NCBI GenBank assembly: GCA_964459065.1
Contig: CAYWMN010000075.1
Location: 1 to 14,927, forward strand
DNA: 14,927 bases
DNA from: JAMCXS01 sp964459065
Lineage (GTDB): Bacteria > Acidobacteriota > Terriglobia > UBA7540
Reading direction: 5' to 3'
Shown: positions 8,057-14,757 of the stretch, piece after piece
Layout: each line of letters opens with the position of its first letter
Numbering within the stretch: the stretch's first letter is position 1
Position numbers and translations under genes: made by a program
The notes under the pieces: model-generated
The model's input: the letters and a program-made list of their open reading frames with translations, nothing else
Database searches by the model: none
What the model was told of the DNA's origin: nothing

Positions 8057-8935
8057 GTGAAGATTCGCAAAGCCATTTTGCCGGTGGCGGGACTGGGTAC
8101 CCGATTCCTGCCGGCGACGAAAGCACAACCCAAGGAGATGCTGCCGATTGTCGACAAGCCTCTGGTCCAATATGCCGTGGAGGAAGTTGCAGCATCGGGC
8201 ATTCCCACCACCGTCTTTGTAACGGGCCGCGGCAAGGCCGCTATTGAAAATCACTTTGACGTGTCCTTTGAGCTGGAGCATGAATTGGCCGGGCGCGGCA
8301 AAGAGGAACTCCGTAAGCAAGTGCGGGCGATTGCAAAGCTGTGCGACATTGTTTATCTGAGGCAGAAGCATCCGCGAGGGCTCGGACACGCGGTTCTGAT
8401 GGCGCGCCATCTGATTGGCGATGAACCTTTTGCGGTGGTGCTTTCCGACGATGTGATCGACAGCAAGGTTCCTTGCCTGAAGCAGATGATGGAGGCTTTT
8501 GCCGAACTCAAGGGATGTATTCTGGCGGTTGAGAAGGTTGAGAAATCTGCGGTGGGGAGCTACGGGATCATTGATGCCGAGCCCGTGAAGAATTCAAAAT
8601 GGGACGGGCGTTTGTTTCGAATCAAAGACATGGTTGAAAAACCCTCGCCGCGCGAGGCTCCTTCCAATATGGCCATTATCGGGCGGTACATCCTAACTCC
8701 CGCCATTTTCAAAAAGCTTGCTTCGACGCGGCGCGGCAAAGGCGGAGAAGTCCAATTGACGGACGCGCTCAAGAGCTTGCTGGCCGATGAGCCGCTCTAC
8801 GGATTTGTTTTTGATGGGAAACGTTACGATGCCGGGGATAAACTCGGGTTTCTGAAGGCCACGGTCGAGTTCGCCTTGAAGGAGCCGACCCTGGGAAAAC
8901 AGTTTCAAAAGTACCTCAAATCCGTGGACCCGTAA
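8057..8935 (+). CDS. galU: UTP-glucose-1-phosphate uridylyltransferase GalU
   Basis: GalU makes UDP-glucose from UTP and glucose-1-phosphate in the cytoplasm, feeding envelope polysaccharides, glycolipids and galactose use. The 292-residue protein has the nucleotidyltransferase signature GLGTRFLPATK (12-22), then KEMLPIVDKPLVQY (26-39), QKHPRGLGHAV (103-113), LSDDV (129-133), VEKP (193-196), GGEVQLTDAL (239-248) and GKRYDAGDKLGF (254-265), all as expected for bacterial GalU. The start is a GTG, chosen because MKIRKAILPVAG is the family N-terminus and a GGGGG Shine-Dalgarno-like run (8046-8050) lies six nt upstream. The gene is divergent from tsaD and followed by a hairpin, so it is probably transcribed alone or with the DinB-fold gene. 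Confidence 0.97.
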   Translation: MKIRKAILPVAGLGTRFLPATKAQPKEMLPIVDKPLVQYAVEEVAASGIPTTVFVTGRGKAAIENHFDVSFELEHELAGRGKEELRKQVRAIAKLCDIVYLRQKHPRGLGHAVLMARHLIGDEPFAVVLSDDVIDSKVPCLKQMMEAFAELKGCILAVEKVEKSAVGSYGIIDAEPVKNSKWDGRLFRIKDMVEKPSPREAPSNMAIIGRYILTPAIFKKLASTRRGKGGEVQLTDALKSLLADEPLYGFVFDGKRYDAGDKLGFLKATVEFALKEPTLGKQFQKYLKSVDP

Positions 8936-8964
8936 ACGGGGGAAAGCGGCAGCGTTTGTTTTTG

Positions 8965-9001
8965 GCAGCCGGACCGCCGGCTGCGTATATTTGAGCTTTT
9001 T
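8965..9001 (+). terminator. Hairpin downstream of galU, possible weak terminator
   Basis: GCAGCCGG (8965-8972) and CCGGCTGC (8977-8984) form a perfect 8-bp G+C-rich stem with a 4-nt ACCG loop. A T-rich stretch follows and ends in TTTTT, but that T-run begins about 12 nt after the stem. The hairpin is clear; its terminator function is uncertain. It sits between the galU stop and the next gene. Confidence 0.45.
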
Positions 9002-9056
9002 GCCGCTGGGAGCCCGGGATTGGGGGACTTCAGAAGCCGTACTAGAGGAAAAGCTG

Positions 9057-9542
9057 ATGAAGGACGAACAAGCTCCGCTTCGCAAGCATTTGGTTGACCT
9101 GCTCGGCGGCGGGCACGCGCACCTTGATTTTGATGCGGCCGTCGCCCGGTTTCCCGCTGCGATGAGAGGCCTCAAGCCCGCGGGCTTTCCGCACACGGCC
9201 TGGCGGCTGGTTGAGCATCTGCGGATCGCCCAATGGGATATTCTTGAGTTCAGCCGGAATCCCCAGCACGTCTCCCCCGACTTCCCGGAGGGCTATTGGC
9301 CCGGGGAAGACGGCCCGCCTAACAAGGACTCCTGGGCGCGATCGCTAAAAGCTTTTCGCCGGGATCTCAAGGCCATGCAGGATTTGGTGTCGGACCCGAA
9401 GAAAGATCTCTATGCAAAAATCGCCCATGGGGACGGCCAGACGCTTTTGCGCGAGGCGCTGCTGGTTTGTGACCACAACGCCTACCATTTGGGGCAACTC
9501 ATAATGGTGCGCCGCCTTCTGGGAGCCTGGCCGGAAGACTGA
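9057..9542 (+). CDS. DinB-fold family protein (DinB_2-like), probable metal-binding
   Basis: A 161-residue four-helix-bundle protein of the DinB/YfiT superfamily. The likely metal-binding triad is H54 (in LVEHL), H140 and H144 (in DHNAYHLGQL), spaced as in the family; the closing HLGQLIMVRRLLGAW is characteristic. Members include thiol transferases and many proteins of unknown role, so no substrate is assigned. The ATG at 9057 is preferred over an in-frame TTG at 8991 because AGAGGA (9044-9049) lies seven nt upstream and the extra 22 residues look non-conserved. The gene follows galU by 121 nt across a hairpin and converges on the zinc ribbon gene. Confidence 0.85.
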   Translation: MKDEQAPLRKHLVDLLGGGHAHLDFDAAVARFPAAMRGLKPAGFPHTAWRLVEHLRIAQWDILEFSRNPQHVSPDFPEGYWPGEDGPPNKDSWARSLKAFRRDLKAMQDLVSDPKKDLYAKIAHGDGQTLLREALLVCDHNAYHLGQLIMVRRLLGAWPED

Positions 9543-9619
9543 TGAATGGTTTGAACCCGCCGGGGCTGCGGACAGCGACGCCAAGGCGCCTGTATCCTGC
9601 CCGTCATGTTCCCCGGGAG

Positions 9620-9922
9620 TTATTTGTTCGAGGACGGCGTGGTCTCAGCCGGCTTGCCGGCGGTCGTCGAGGATGTCTCCGCTGGTTTTGAGGATGTTGG
9701 GGCTGAAGAGCTGCTTGACCTTGAGCTCCCTGCGCCCGATGACTTCCGAGCGTAATCCGTCACATACCAACCCGTTCCCTTGAATTGAATCGCCGGCGCT
9801 GAAATCAACCGGACCAGTTTTCCGCCACAAGCTTCGCAGGTTGTTAAAGGCGAATCGCTGAACTTTTGGATCTTCTCGATTCTCGTACCGCACTTGTCAC
9901 AACGATATTCGTAGAGAGGCAA
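9620..9922 (-). CDS. FmdB-type zinc ribbon protein with Ser/Thr-rich tail
   Basis: A 100-residue protein with the FmdB/CxxC_CxxC_SSSS regulatory zinc ribbon fold. The N-terminus MPLYEYRC is the family start. C8-xx-C11 and C29-xx-C32 make the zinc knuckles, followed by FKGTGWYVTDYA (48-59), also typical. From about residue 60 the chain is a low-complexity Ser/Thr/Ala/Pro tail, probably disordered. The start is a TTG, decided by a perfect AGGAGG (9928-9933) five nt upstream and by family alignment. The name comes from a formamidase/amidase regulator, but most members are uncharacterised, so no role is assigned. It is divergent from rsmI. Confidence 0.92.
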   Translation of the reverse strand: MPLYEYRCDKCGTRIEKIQKFSDSPLTTCEACGGKLVRLISAPAIQFKGTGWYVTDYARKSSGAGSSRSSSSSAPTSSKPAETSSTTAGKPAETTPSSNK

Positions 9923-9927
9923 AGCAA

Positions 9928-9933
9928 CCTCCT
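9928..9933 (-). promoter_or_regulatory. Ribosome binding site deciding the TTG start of the zinc ribbon gene
   Basis: The minus strand reads AGGAGG here, five nt before the TTG at 9922. No in-frame ATG sits near the conserved N-terminus, so this site fixes the start. Confidence 0.8.
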
Positions 9934-9945
9934 GATTTCACACTG

Positions 9946-9975
9946 ATTATAGCAATGGATTGAATCGCCCGTCAA
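9946..9975 (-). promoter_or_regulatory. Near-consensus sigma-70 promoter for the zinc ribbon gene
   Basis: On the minus strand: TTGACG (9970-9975, five of six), an 18-nt spacer, and a perfect TATAAT (9946-9951). It is placed about 24 nt before the start codon. It is the strongest promoter match in the window. Confidence 0.7.
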
Positions 9976-10002
9976 AAATCTGTACGCCCCGGCATGGATA
10001 AG

Positions 10003-10031
10003 TTGTGCGGCCGGGAGTCAATTGGTACACT
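10003..10031 (+). promoter_or_regulatory. Candidate sigma-70-type promoter for rsmI
   Basis: TTGTGC (10003-10008), a 17-nt spacer and TACACT (10026-10031, four of six) lie about 45 nt before the rsmI ATG. The -35 is weak but the spacing is ideal. It is back to back with the zinc ribbon gene promoter. Confidence 0.4.
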
Positions 10032-10075
10032 AGCACTTAGAAAGCGACTGCAGACTTGAAAGCGAGAAGGATGGT

Positions 10076-10966
10076 ATGAGCAAAGAGCTGCGCGAGGGTG
10101 GCTATGCAGACTCGCGGGTTTCTCCCGGCAGGTTGTTTGTTGTCGGGACGCCCATTGGAAACCTCGGCGACCTCACGTTGCGGGCTCTTGACACGCTGAA
10201 GTCGGCTGACGTGATTGCTTGCGAGGACACGCGGCGAACTCAGAAGCTGTTGAATCACTACAAGATTTCAACCCCCACCATCAGTTACCACGAGCACAAC
10301 GAAATGACCCGGGCCCCGGAGCTGGTTCTCGAAATGGAGCAGGGCCGCGCGATCGCTCTGGTTTCCGACGCCGGGATGCCGGTTCTCTCCGATCCCGGTT
10401 TTCGTCTCGTCCACCTGGCCATCCGGCACAAGATTCCAGTGACCCCGGTGCCGGGACCCTCCGCCATGGTGGCGGCGCTTGCCGCCGCCGGCCTTCCGAT
10501 GAGCGAATTTATTTTTGCGGGATTTCTGCCCCCCAAGAAGTTAGCCCGCCGGCGCAGCCTGACGGAGCTTGCCGCCTCCGGCAAGACGATTGTCTTTTAC
10601 GAAGCTCCGCATCGCATTCTTGAGGCGTTGCGGGATATCCATGAAATCTTTGACGATCGGCAGATGGTGGTGGCCCGCGAGCTCACCAAGATTCATGAAG
10701 AATTTCTGCGAGGGTCGGTGGCCGAGATCCGAAAACAGTTGAACGAGACTCCGCCCAAAGGCGAGTTGACCGTGATCGTGGGGCCGGGAAGCCCCGCGGC
10801 TCAAAAGGTTCCGTCCGGAAGCTCCCTGCTGCAGGAAGTGGAAACCGCGAAAGCCGATCAAGGTCTCGACGAGAAAAGTGCTTTGAAGGTTGTCGCCCGC
10901 GCCCGCGGAATCTCTCGCAGCGAGGCTTACCGCCAGCTCCAGAGTGAGAAGATCAGCCGGAAATAA
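10076..10966 (+). CDS. rsmI: 16S rRNA (cytidine-1402-2'-O)-methyltransferase RsmI
   Basis: RsmI uses SAM to 2'-O-methylate C1402 in the 16S rRNA P-site region. The 296-residue protein has the tetrapyrrole-methylase-like fold signatures VGTPIGNLGDLT (23-34), CEDTRRTQKLL (49-59), YHEHNE (71-76), LVSDAGMP (95-102) with LSDPGF (104-109), PGPSA (126-130), FAGFLPPK (147-154), YEAPHR (175-180) and RELTKIHEEF (201-210). A C-terminal helix-turn-helix-like segment (about 255-295) is usual for the family. The ATG at 10076 is preceded by GAGAAGG (10064-10070), and an out-of-frame ATG lies at 10071. It is divergent from the zinc ribbon gene and converges on dusB across 61 nt. Confidence 0.97.
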   Translation: MSKELREGGYADSRVSPGRLFVVGTPIGNLGDLTLRALDTLKSADVIACEDTRRTQKLLNHYKISTPTISYHEHNEMTRAPELVLEMEQGRAIALVSDAGMPVLSDPGFRLVHLAIRHKIPVTPVPGPSAMVAALAAAGLPMSEFIFAGFLPPKKLARRRSLTELAASGKTIVFYEAPHRILEALRDIHEIFDDRQMVVARELTKIHEEFLRGSVAEIRKQLNETPPKGELTVIVGPGSPAAQKVPSGSSLLQEVETAKADQGLDEKSALKVVARARGISRSEAYRQLQSEKISRK

Positions 10967-11027
10967 CGATTCGCGGCCTGGCTCCCTGGCTGCACTCTCC
11001 CATGATAATTGCCTGAAAATTTTAAGA

Positions 11028-12047
11028 TCAGAGATCCCGGCAGGGGATGGTGGCCGGCGCCGGAAGCGGATTGCGACAGGCCGCCTCAAAAAAAGCGTCC
11101 ACGCGATCGAGGACTTCCCGGGGACTTCTGGAACTCTGCACCGATCGGCGCAGCTCGGCGCCGTTGCGCACCCCGTGCGTGAACCAGGCGGCAAATTGCT
11201 TCATCTTTCCAATTGCTCCGGGAGTTTCTTCCTGAACCAGCATCGCGTAGTAATCGCGAATCAACTGATAGCGGTCCGCGGCAGAAGGCTCCTCGTAGCA
11301 GCCGGTGCGAGCATAGGATTCCATCTGCCGGAAGATCCATGGGTTGGTGGGCGCGGCGCGCCCGATCATGACGGCGTCGCAGCCCGTTTGGGCGTGGAGA
11401 GCGGCGGCATCGGGCGGGCTCATTACATCACCATTGCCGATGACGGGGATGCGCACGCGCGCTTTGGCTTCCTGGATAATGTCCCACCGGGCCTTGCCGC
11501 TGTAGCCCTGAACCCGTGTGCGGGGATGGATGGCGATGGCTTCGACTCCTGAATCCTCAGCCAGTTTGGCTACCTCGCAGGCCACAATTTCGTCGTCGCT
11601 CCATCCCGCGCGGATTTTGGTTGTAAAGGGAATGCTTACGGCGGCGCGGATCTTCTCAAAAATCACCTTGAGCAAAGGCAGGTCACGCAGCAGGCCGGAG
11701 CCTCCACACTTAACCACTTTCTTGGCCGGGCAGCCCAGATTCAGGTCAATCAGGTCGAATCCCAGATCTTCAATCATGCGCGCGGCATCGGCCAGATGGT
11801 CCGGGTCGGCTCCGAAGACTTGCGCGCTGATGGGCCGTTCTTCTTCCGTGTAGTAAAGGTAGCGGCGGGACTTCAGGTTCTGCCGGACCATGCCTTCGCT
11901 GGAAACAAACTCGGTCATGATCAGGCCGCAGCCGCCCAGTCGCTTGATAAAACGCCGGAAAACGGTGTCGGTGATGCCGGCCATGGGCGCCAGGATGTGA
12001 GCGGGCCGGATTTTTATGTTGCGGATTTGCAATTCCTCAAAGACCAT
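11028..12047 (-). CDS. dusB: tRNA-dihydrouridine synthase (DusB-like)
   Basis: FMN- and NADPH-dependent reduction of specific uridines in the tRNA D-loop. With the ATG at 12047 the protein has 339 residues, normal for DusB. Motifs: LAPMAGITD at 19-27, the TEF segment (45-47) of the FMN barrel, the active-site C106 in NLGCP (103-107), KIRAGW (144-149), HPRTR (174-178), GNGDV (204-208) and GCDAVMIGR (222-230) for the FMN phosphate. A TTG at 12092 would add 15 residues and overlap fabZ by 38 nt; these are not family-like and are rejected. The start is 7 nt after the fabZ-like stop with no clear Shine-Dalgarno sequence, so translation is probably coupled to the gene above. Confidence 0.95.
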   Translation of the reverse strand: MVFEELQIRNIKIRPAHILAPMAGITDTVFRRFIKRLGGCGLIMTEFVSSEGMVRQNLKSRRYLYYTEEERPISAQVFGADPDHLADAARMIEDLGFDLIDLNLGCPAKKVVKCGGSGLLRDLPLLKVIFEKIRAAVSIPFTTKIRAGWSDDEIVACEVAKLAEDSGVEAIAIHPRTRVQGYSGKARWDIIQEAKARVRIPVIGNGDVMSPPDAAALHAQTGCDAVMIGRAAPTNPWIFRQMESYARTGCYEEPSAADRYQLIRDYYAMLVQEETPGAIGKMKQFAAWFTHGVRNGAELRRSVQSSRSPREVLDRVDAFFEAACRNPLPAPATIPCRDL

Positions 12048-12054
12048 AAGTAAT

Positions 12055-12531
12055 CTATTTTGGAAGGATCTGGTCCCGGTCTGCAATCGCAAATCGCATC
12101 TGCCCTTGCGCGATCAGCGTTTCCCCGACGTAGGCGGTCCCTTCGAGCTCTCCAAGGGTTTTACGCAGTTTCAGCACGCGGGCTTCAAAGCGCACCGTGT
12201 CGCCCGGCACCACGGTCTTGTAAAGCCGGGCGGAGGGGATTTGAAGAATCATGGCGATCTTACCGGCCATTTGCGGCCGTTCGAGCACCAGGATGGCGCC
12301 CAATTGCGTCACGGCTTCCAGCAGAATTCCCGTCGGCACCAGCGGAAACGACGGGGAATAGCCCAGCAGCATCGCCTCATCAGCCGTGAAGTTTTTAATG
12401 CCCCGGATTTCAACGCCCGGTGTGAATTCCGTTACCCGGTCCACCAGCAGAAAAGGATAGCGGTGCGGCAACATCCGCAGCAGGGCCGATTCAAACTGGT
12501 GATTCACTTTTCCCGGAGCCTGATTTGCCAT
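12055..12531 (-). CDS. fabZ: FabZ-like hot-dog-fold (3R)-hydroxyacyl-ACP dehydratase homologue with altered active site
   Basis: The 158-residue protein has FabZ length and order: LPHRYPFLLVDRV (21-33), the KNFTADE segment (46-52), PTGILLEAVTQLG (66-78) on the central helix, and VVPGDTVRFEARVLKLRKTLG. Genuine FabZ dehydrates 3-hydroxyacyl-ACP in fatty acid elongation, using a His in GHFPG and a Glu on the central helix. Here the Glu is present (E72, codon 12316-12318), but the His position is Y58 (codon TAT, 12358-12360), and GHFPG reads GYSPS. Activity is therefore doubtful; it may be a diverged or non-catalytic subunit, or use other chemistry. It lies between the YhaM-like nuclease and dusB. 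No lpxA, lpxD or other lipid gene is in the window. Confidence 0.85.
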   Translation of the reverse strand: MANQAPGKVNHQFESALLRMLPHRYPFLLVDRVTEFTPGVEIRGIKNFTADEAMLLGYSPSFPLVPTGILLEAVTQLGAILVLERPQMAGKIAMILQIPSARLYKTVVPGDTVRFEARVLKLRKTLGELEGTAYVGETLIAQGQMRFAIADRDQILPK

Positions 12532-12583
12532 GCTGACAGCTTGCCTTCAACCCTTGCCGCTGCTGAACCTCCGCTGCAAGGCT

Positions 12584-13600
12584 TCACCGATGGTTTGGGT
12601 CTGATGGGTCCTTGAGGTCCAGTTGCATCGGCTCGGCCGGAGCCTGGGGTGGCGATAGGGGTTTTAGAAGTTCCCGGCCCAGGGCCCGATTGCGGCTTGT
12701 CCAATCGCCCGGACGGTTCTTATCCGCTTCAAATTGCCCGCGCATGGCGGCCAGTTTTGAATCGAGATCATCGAGGTAATTGACCACCAGGGCTTCCATG
12801 AACATCGGCTCTTTGGGAGATCCGAATTCCAGCTTGCCGTGATGCGAAAGGATAATGTGTTCCAGTCGGTCACGCAAATTGTCGGGGAGGTCGGCGACGG
12901 AGCGCATCTTTTCCCGGACGATTCCAAGCCCGAGGTTGATGTGGCCGACCAGCCGGCCCCGCGTTGAATATTCAAAGTGGCGCGTAAAATGGAGCTCTTC
13001 AATCTTTCCCAGATCATGAAGCAGCAGGCCCGCCAGGATCAAATCCCGTTCGAGGAAAGGGTAATGGTCGCAAACTCGCTCGCTCAGTTCAACCAGTGAG
13101 CTGACGTGTTCGAGCAGTCCTCCCAGGTAAGCATGATGAAAATGGGTGGCGGCCGGTGCCAGCTTAAATTTTTCTGCAATTTCGGGGTCCTTAAAGATCT
13201 GGAGCAGCAGGGCGCGCAGCGGGAGAGTCTTCATCGCCTCGATCCGGCCGAGCAAGCCTGCATAGAGCGCCTCGGTATCCTGCGTGCCATGTGGCAGGTA
13301 ATCCACCAGTTGGATTTCTTGTTCAGAACACCTGGCGATCTTCCGCAGGGTCAGTTGAGGGTTGCCCTGGAAAAGTTCGACGCTGCCGGAAACACGGATG
13401 ATGTCGTCCGCTTCAAACTGCGATTGCAGATGATCGCAGTCCCAAACCTTTGCCTTGATCGTTCCGGTGGCGTCTTGAAGCTCCAGGTCAAGATAGGCGC
13501 TTCCGTTGCGAGCGGTTTTGCGCTCTTTAGTGCGAACCAGCAAGGAGGTTGTGACGGGTGTGCCCGGCACAAAATCCGCAACGTAGGTTTTCTTCGCCAA
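12584..13600 (-). CDS. yhaM: YhaM-like 3'-5' exoribonuclease (OB-fold plus HD domain)
   Basis: A 338-residue protein with an N-terminal OB-fold nucleic-acid-binding domain (about 15-90, including LDLELQDATGTIKAKVWD, 37-54) and an HD metal-dependent phosphohydrolase domain (about 150-285). Metal-ligand candidates are H165 in GGLLEH, H195-D196 in LLLHDLGK, H220, and H253-H254 in LSHHGKLEFGSP. This is the architecture of YhaM/Cbf1 exonucleases, which trim RNA 3' ends. The C-terminus is Pro-rich and likely disordered. The start is a TTG at 13600, supported by GAAGG (13608-13612) seven nt upstream and by the family-like N-terminus. Only 17 nt separate it from the upstream isomerase gene, so it is cotranscribed. 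Confidence 0.88.
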   Translation of the reverse strand: MAKKTYVADFVPGTPVTTSLLVRTKERKTARNGSAYLDLELQDATGTIKAKVWDCDHLQSQFEADDIIRVSGSVELFQGNPQLTLRKIARCSEQEIQLVDYLPHGTQDTEALYAGLLGRIEAMKTLPLRALLLQIFKDPEIAEKFKLAPAATHFHHAYLGGLLEHVSSLVELSERVCDHYPFLERDLILAGLLLHDLGKIEELHFTRHFEYSTRGRLVGHINLGLGIVREKMRSVADLPDNLRDRLEHIILSHHGKLEFGSPKEPMFMEALVVNYLDDLDSKLAAMRGQFEADKNRPGDWTSRNRALGRELLKPLSPPQAPAEPMQLDLKDPSDPNHR

Positions 13601-13617
13601 AGTTCCGCCTTCGAGCC

Positions 13618-14637
13618 TCAGTAGTTGCCGTCGCCTCCCGGCGGCGCGCCGGTATCCTCGAAGCCCGGCGCCAGGAGAATATAGCTTTGCTTTCGCAGGG
13701 TGGTCAGATAGGTGCGAAGGTTGGCCTGGATTTTCTGATTGTAAAGGAATCCGGATACCTGGTCGGCCACCTGATCAAAGGAAGGCGTTCCGCCGGTGCG
13801 CCTTTCGAGCACCTTAAAAATCATATATCCGTATTGCGTCTTGATCAGTCCGGTGGTACTCCCGACATCCACTTTTGCGATGTCGGAGGCGATGGCCGGC
13901 GCGATGGTTCCCTTTTTAAAAAAGCCGACGTCGCCGCCGTCGCCGGCGCTTGGAGCGTCCGAATATTTCTGGGCGACGTCGGAGAAGTGCGTTCCATCCT
14001 TAAGCTCGGCCAGGGCCTTCTTGGCGAGATTCTCCGCTTCGGCCGGGGTGTGCTTTTCCGTTGAGATCAAGATTTCGGCCAGATGGACTCCCGGGGGAGA
14101 ATCAAATTGCTTTTTGTGACTCTCAAAGTATTTCCGCGCATCGGCGCGGGAAAGGATGATTCGCGACCCGACTTCCTGCGAGATGACCTCCCGCGTTAAT
14201 AACTGGCGGCGAATTTGATCCTTGAAGTCTGCCCAGTCCAGCCCTTGTTGCTCGACCGCCTGCTGAAGCGCTTCAAGCGACGGCAGGTTGTTTTGCTGGC
14301 GGATTTGGTCCAGCCGCTTAACGACGTCCGTTTCAACGCTGATGCCGTCATCCTTGGCCTTTTGAACCAGGAGGTTCTGGTCAATCATATCGCGGAGCAA
14401 GTCCTTGCGATGGATTAGAAACTGTTTTTGAAGTTCCGCGCCGGAGTAGTTTTGCGCGAGTTGGGAACGCAACTTCTTCTCATCTTTGTCGTACTGAAGT
14501 TGCGTAATGATGTTGTTGTTGACCCGGGCGATAATGCGTTCTACCAGGCGGGTTGCGCCATAGGCTCGCGGCGCTCCCAGCAGTGGCAGCGTTGCGACTA
14601 AGGTAATCCATGCTAACGAGTTACGAAACTTACCCAC
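13618..14637 (-). CDS. SurA/PpiC-type peptidyl-prolyl cis-trans isomerase, exported
   Basis: A 339-residue periplasmic-type folding chaperone. The N-terminus has a signal peptide: basic MGKFRN, a hydrophobic core (about 8-21) and a likely signal peptidase I site near AYGA-TR (residues 25-30). Then comes a SurA-like N-terminal helical domain (about 31-155, with RVNNNIIT at 38-45 and LIDQNLL-like DMIDQNLL at 83-90) and one parvulin domain (about 184-276: HLAEILIS, HFSDVAQKYSDAPSA, GGDVGFFKKG, GYMIFKV). There is one parvulin domain rather than the two of E. coli SurA, and no lipobox. The start is a GTG with GGAAGGA seven nt upstream. Its likely role is outer-membrane protein maturation. It heads the closely spaced group downstream of mfd. 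Confidence 0.9.
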   Translation of the reverse strand: MGKFRNSLAWITLVATLPLLGAPRAYGATRLVERIIARVNNNIITQLQYDKDEKKLRSQLAQNYSGAELQKQFLIHRKDLLRDMIDQNLLVQKAKDDGISVETDVVKRLDQIRQQNNLPSLEALQQAVEQQGLDWADFKDQIRRQLLTREVISQEVGSRIILSRADARKYFESHKKQFDSPPGVHLAEILISTEKHTPAEAENLAKKALAELKDGTHFSDVAQKYSDAPSAGDGGDVGFFKKGTIAPAIASDIAKVDVGSTTGLIKTQYGYMIFKVLERRTGGTPSFDQVADQVSGFLYNQKIQANLRTYLTTLRKQSYILLAPGFEDTGAPPGGDGNY

Positions 14638-14644
14638 GATTACA

Positions 14645-14651
14645 TCCTTCC
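14645..14651 (-). promoter_or_regulatory. Ribosome binding site for the GTG start of the isomerase gene
   Basis: The minus strand reads GGAAGGA, seven nt before the GTG at 14637. It supports the non-ATG start, which also gives the only complete signal peptide. Confidence 0.7.
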
Positions 14652-14727
14652 GTAATCGAAAAATTCAGTTCCATGACGCCAGTGGGCATGCGACAGGGCG
14701 GCCCCGAAAAAACATCCATGACTTTTT

Positions 14728-14757
14728 ATGTTAGCTCTAGGCTTGCAGTTCCAGCAA
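14728..14757 (-). promoter_or_regulatory. Weak candidate promoter inside the mfd end for the isomerase operon
   Basis: On the minus strand: TTGCTG (14752-14757), an 18-nt spacer and TAACAT (14728-14733). Matches are three of six and four of six. The -35 lies within the last codons of the probable mfd gene. The 99-nt gap after mfd makes a separate promoter plausible, but this evidence is weak. Confidence 0.25.

Noticed and set aside
8991..9056. 22-residue N-terminal extension of the DinB-fold protein from a TTG
   Set aside because: The ATG at 9057 has a well-placed AGAGGA site, and the extension begins within the T-rich tract after the galU hairpin.
10541..11194. 217-codon minus-strand frame covering the rsmI/dusB junction
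   Set aside because: It overlaps conserved parts of both rsmI and dusB and has no family resemblance.
12048..12092. 15-residue N-terminal extension of DusB from a TTG
   Set aside because: It would overlap the fabZ-like gene by 38 nt and is not like known DusB starts.
12358..12360. Sequencing error as the cause of His-to-Tyr in the FabZ-like protein
   Set aside because: Neighbouring motif residues (Phe, Gly and the PGV turn) have changed as well, and the frame is intact, so divergence is more likely than one miscalled base.
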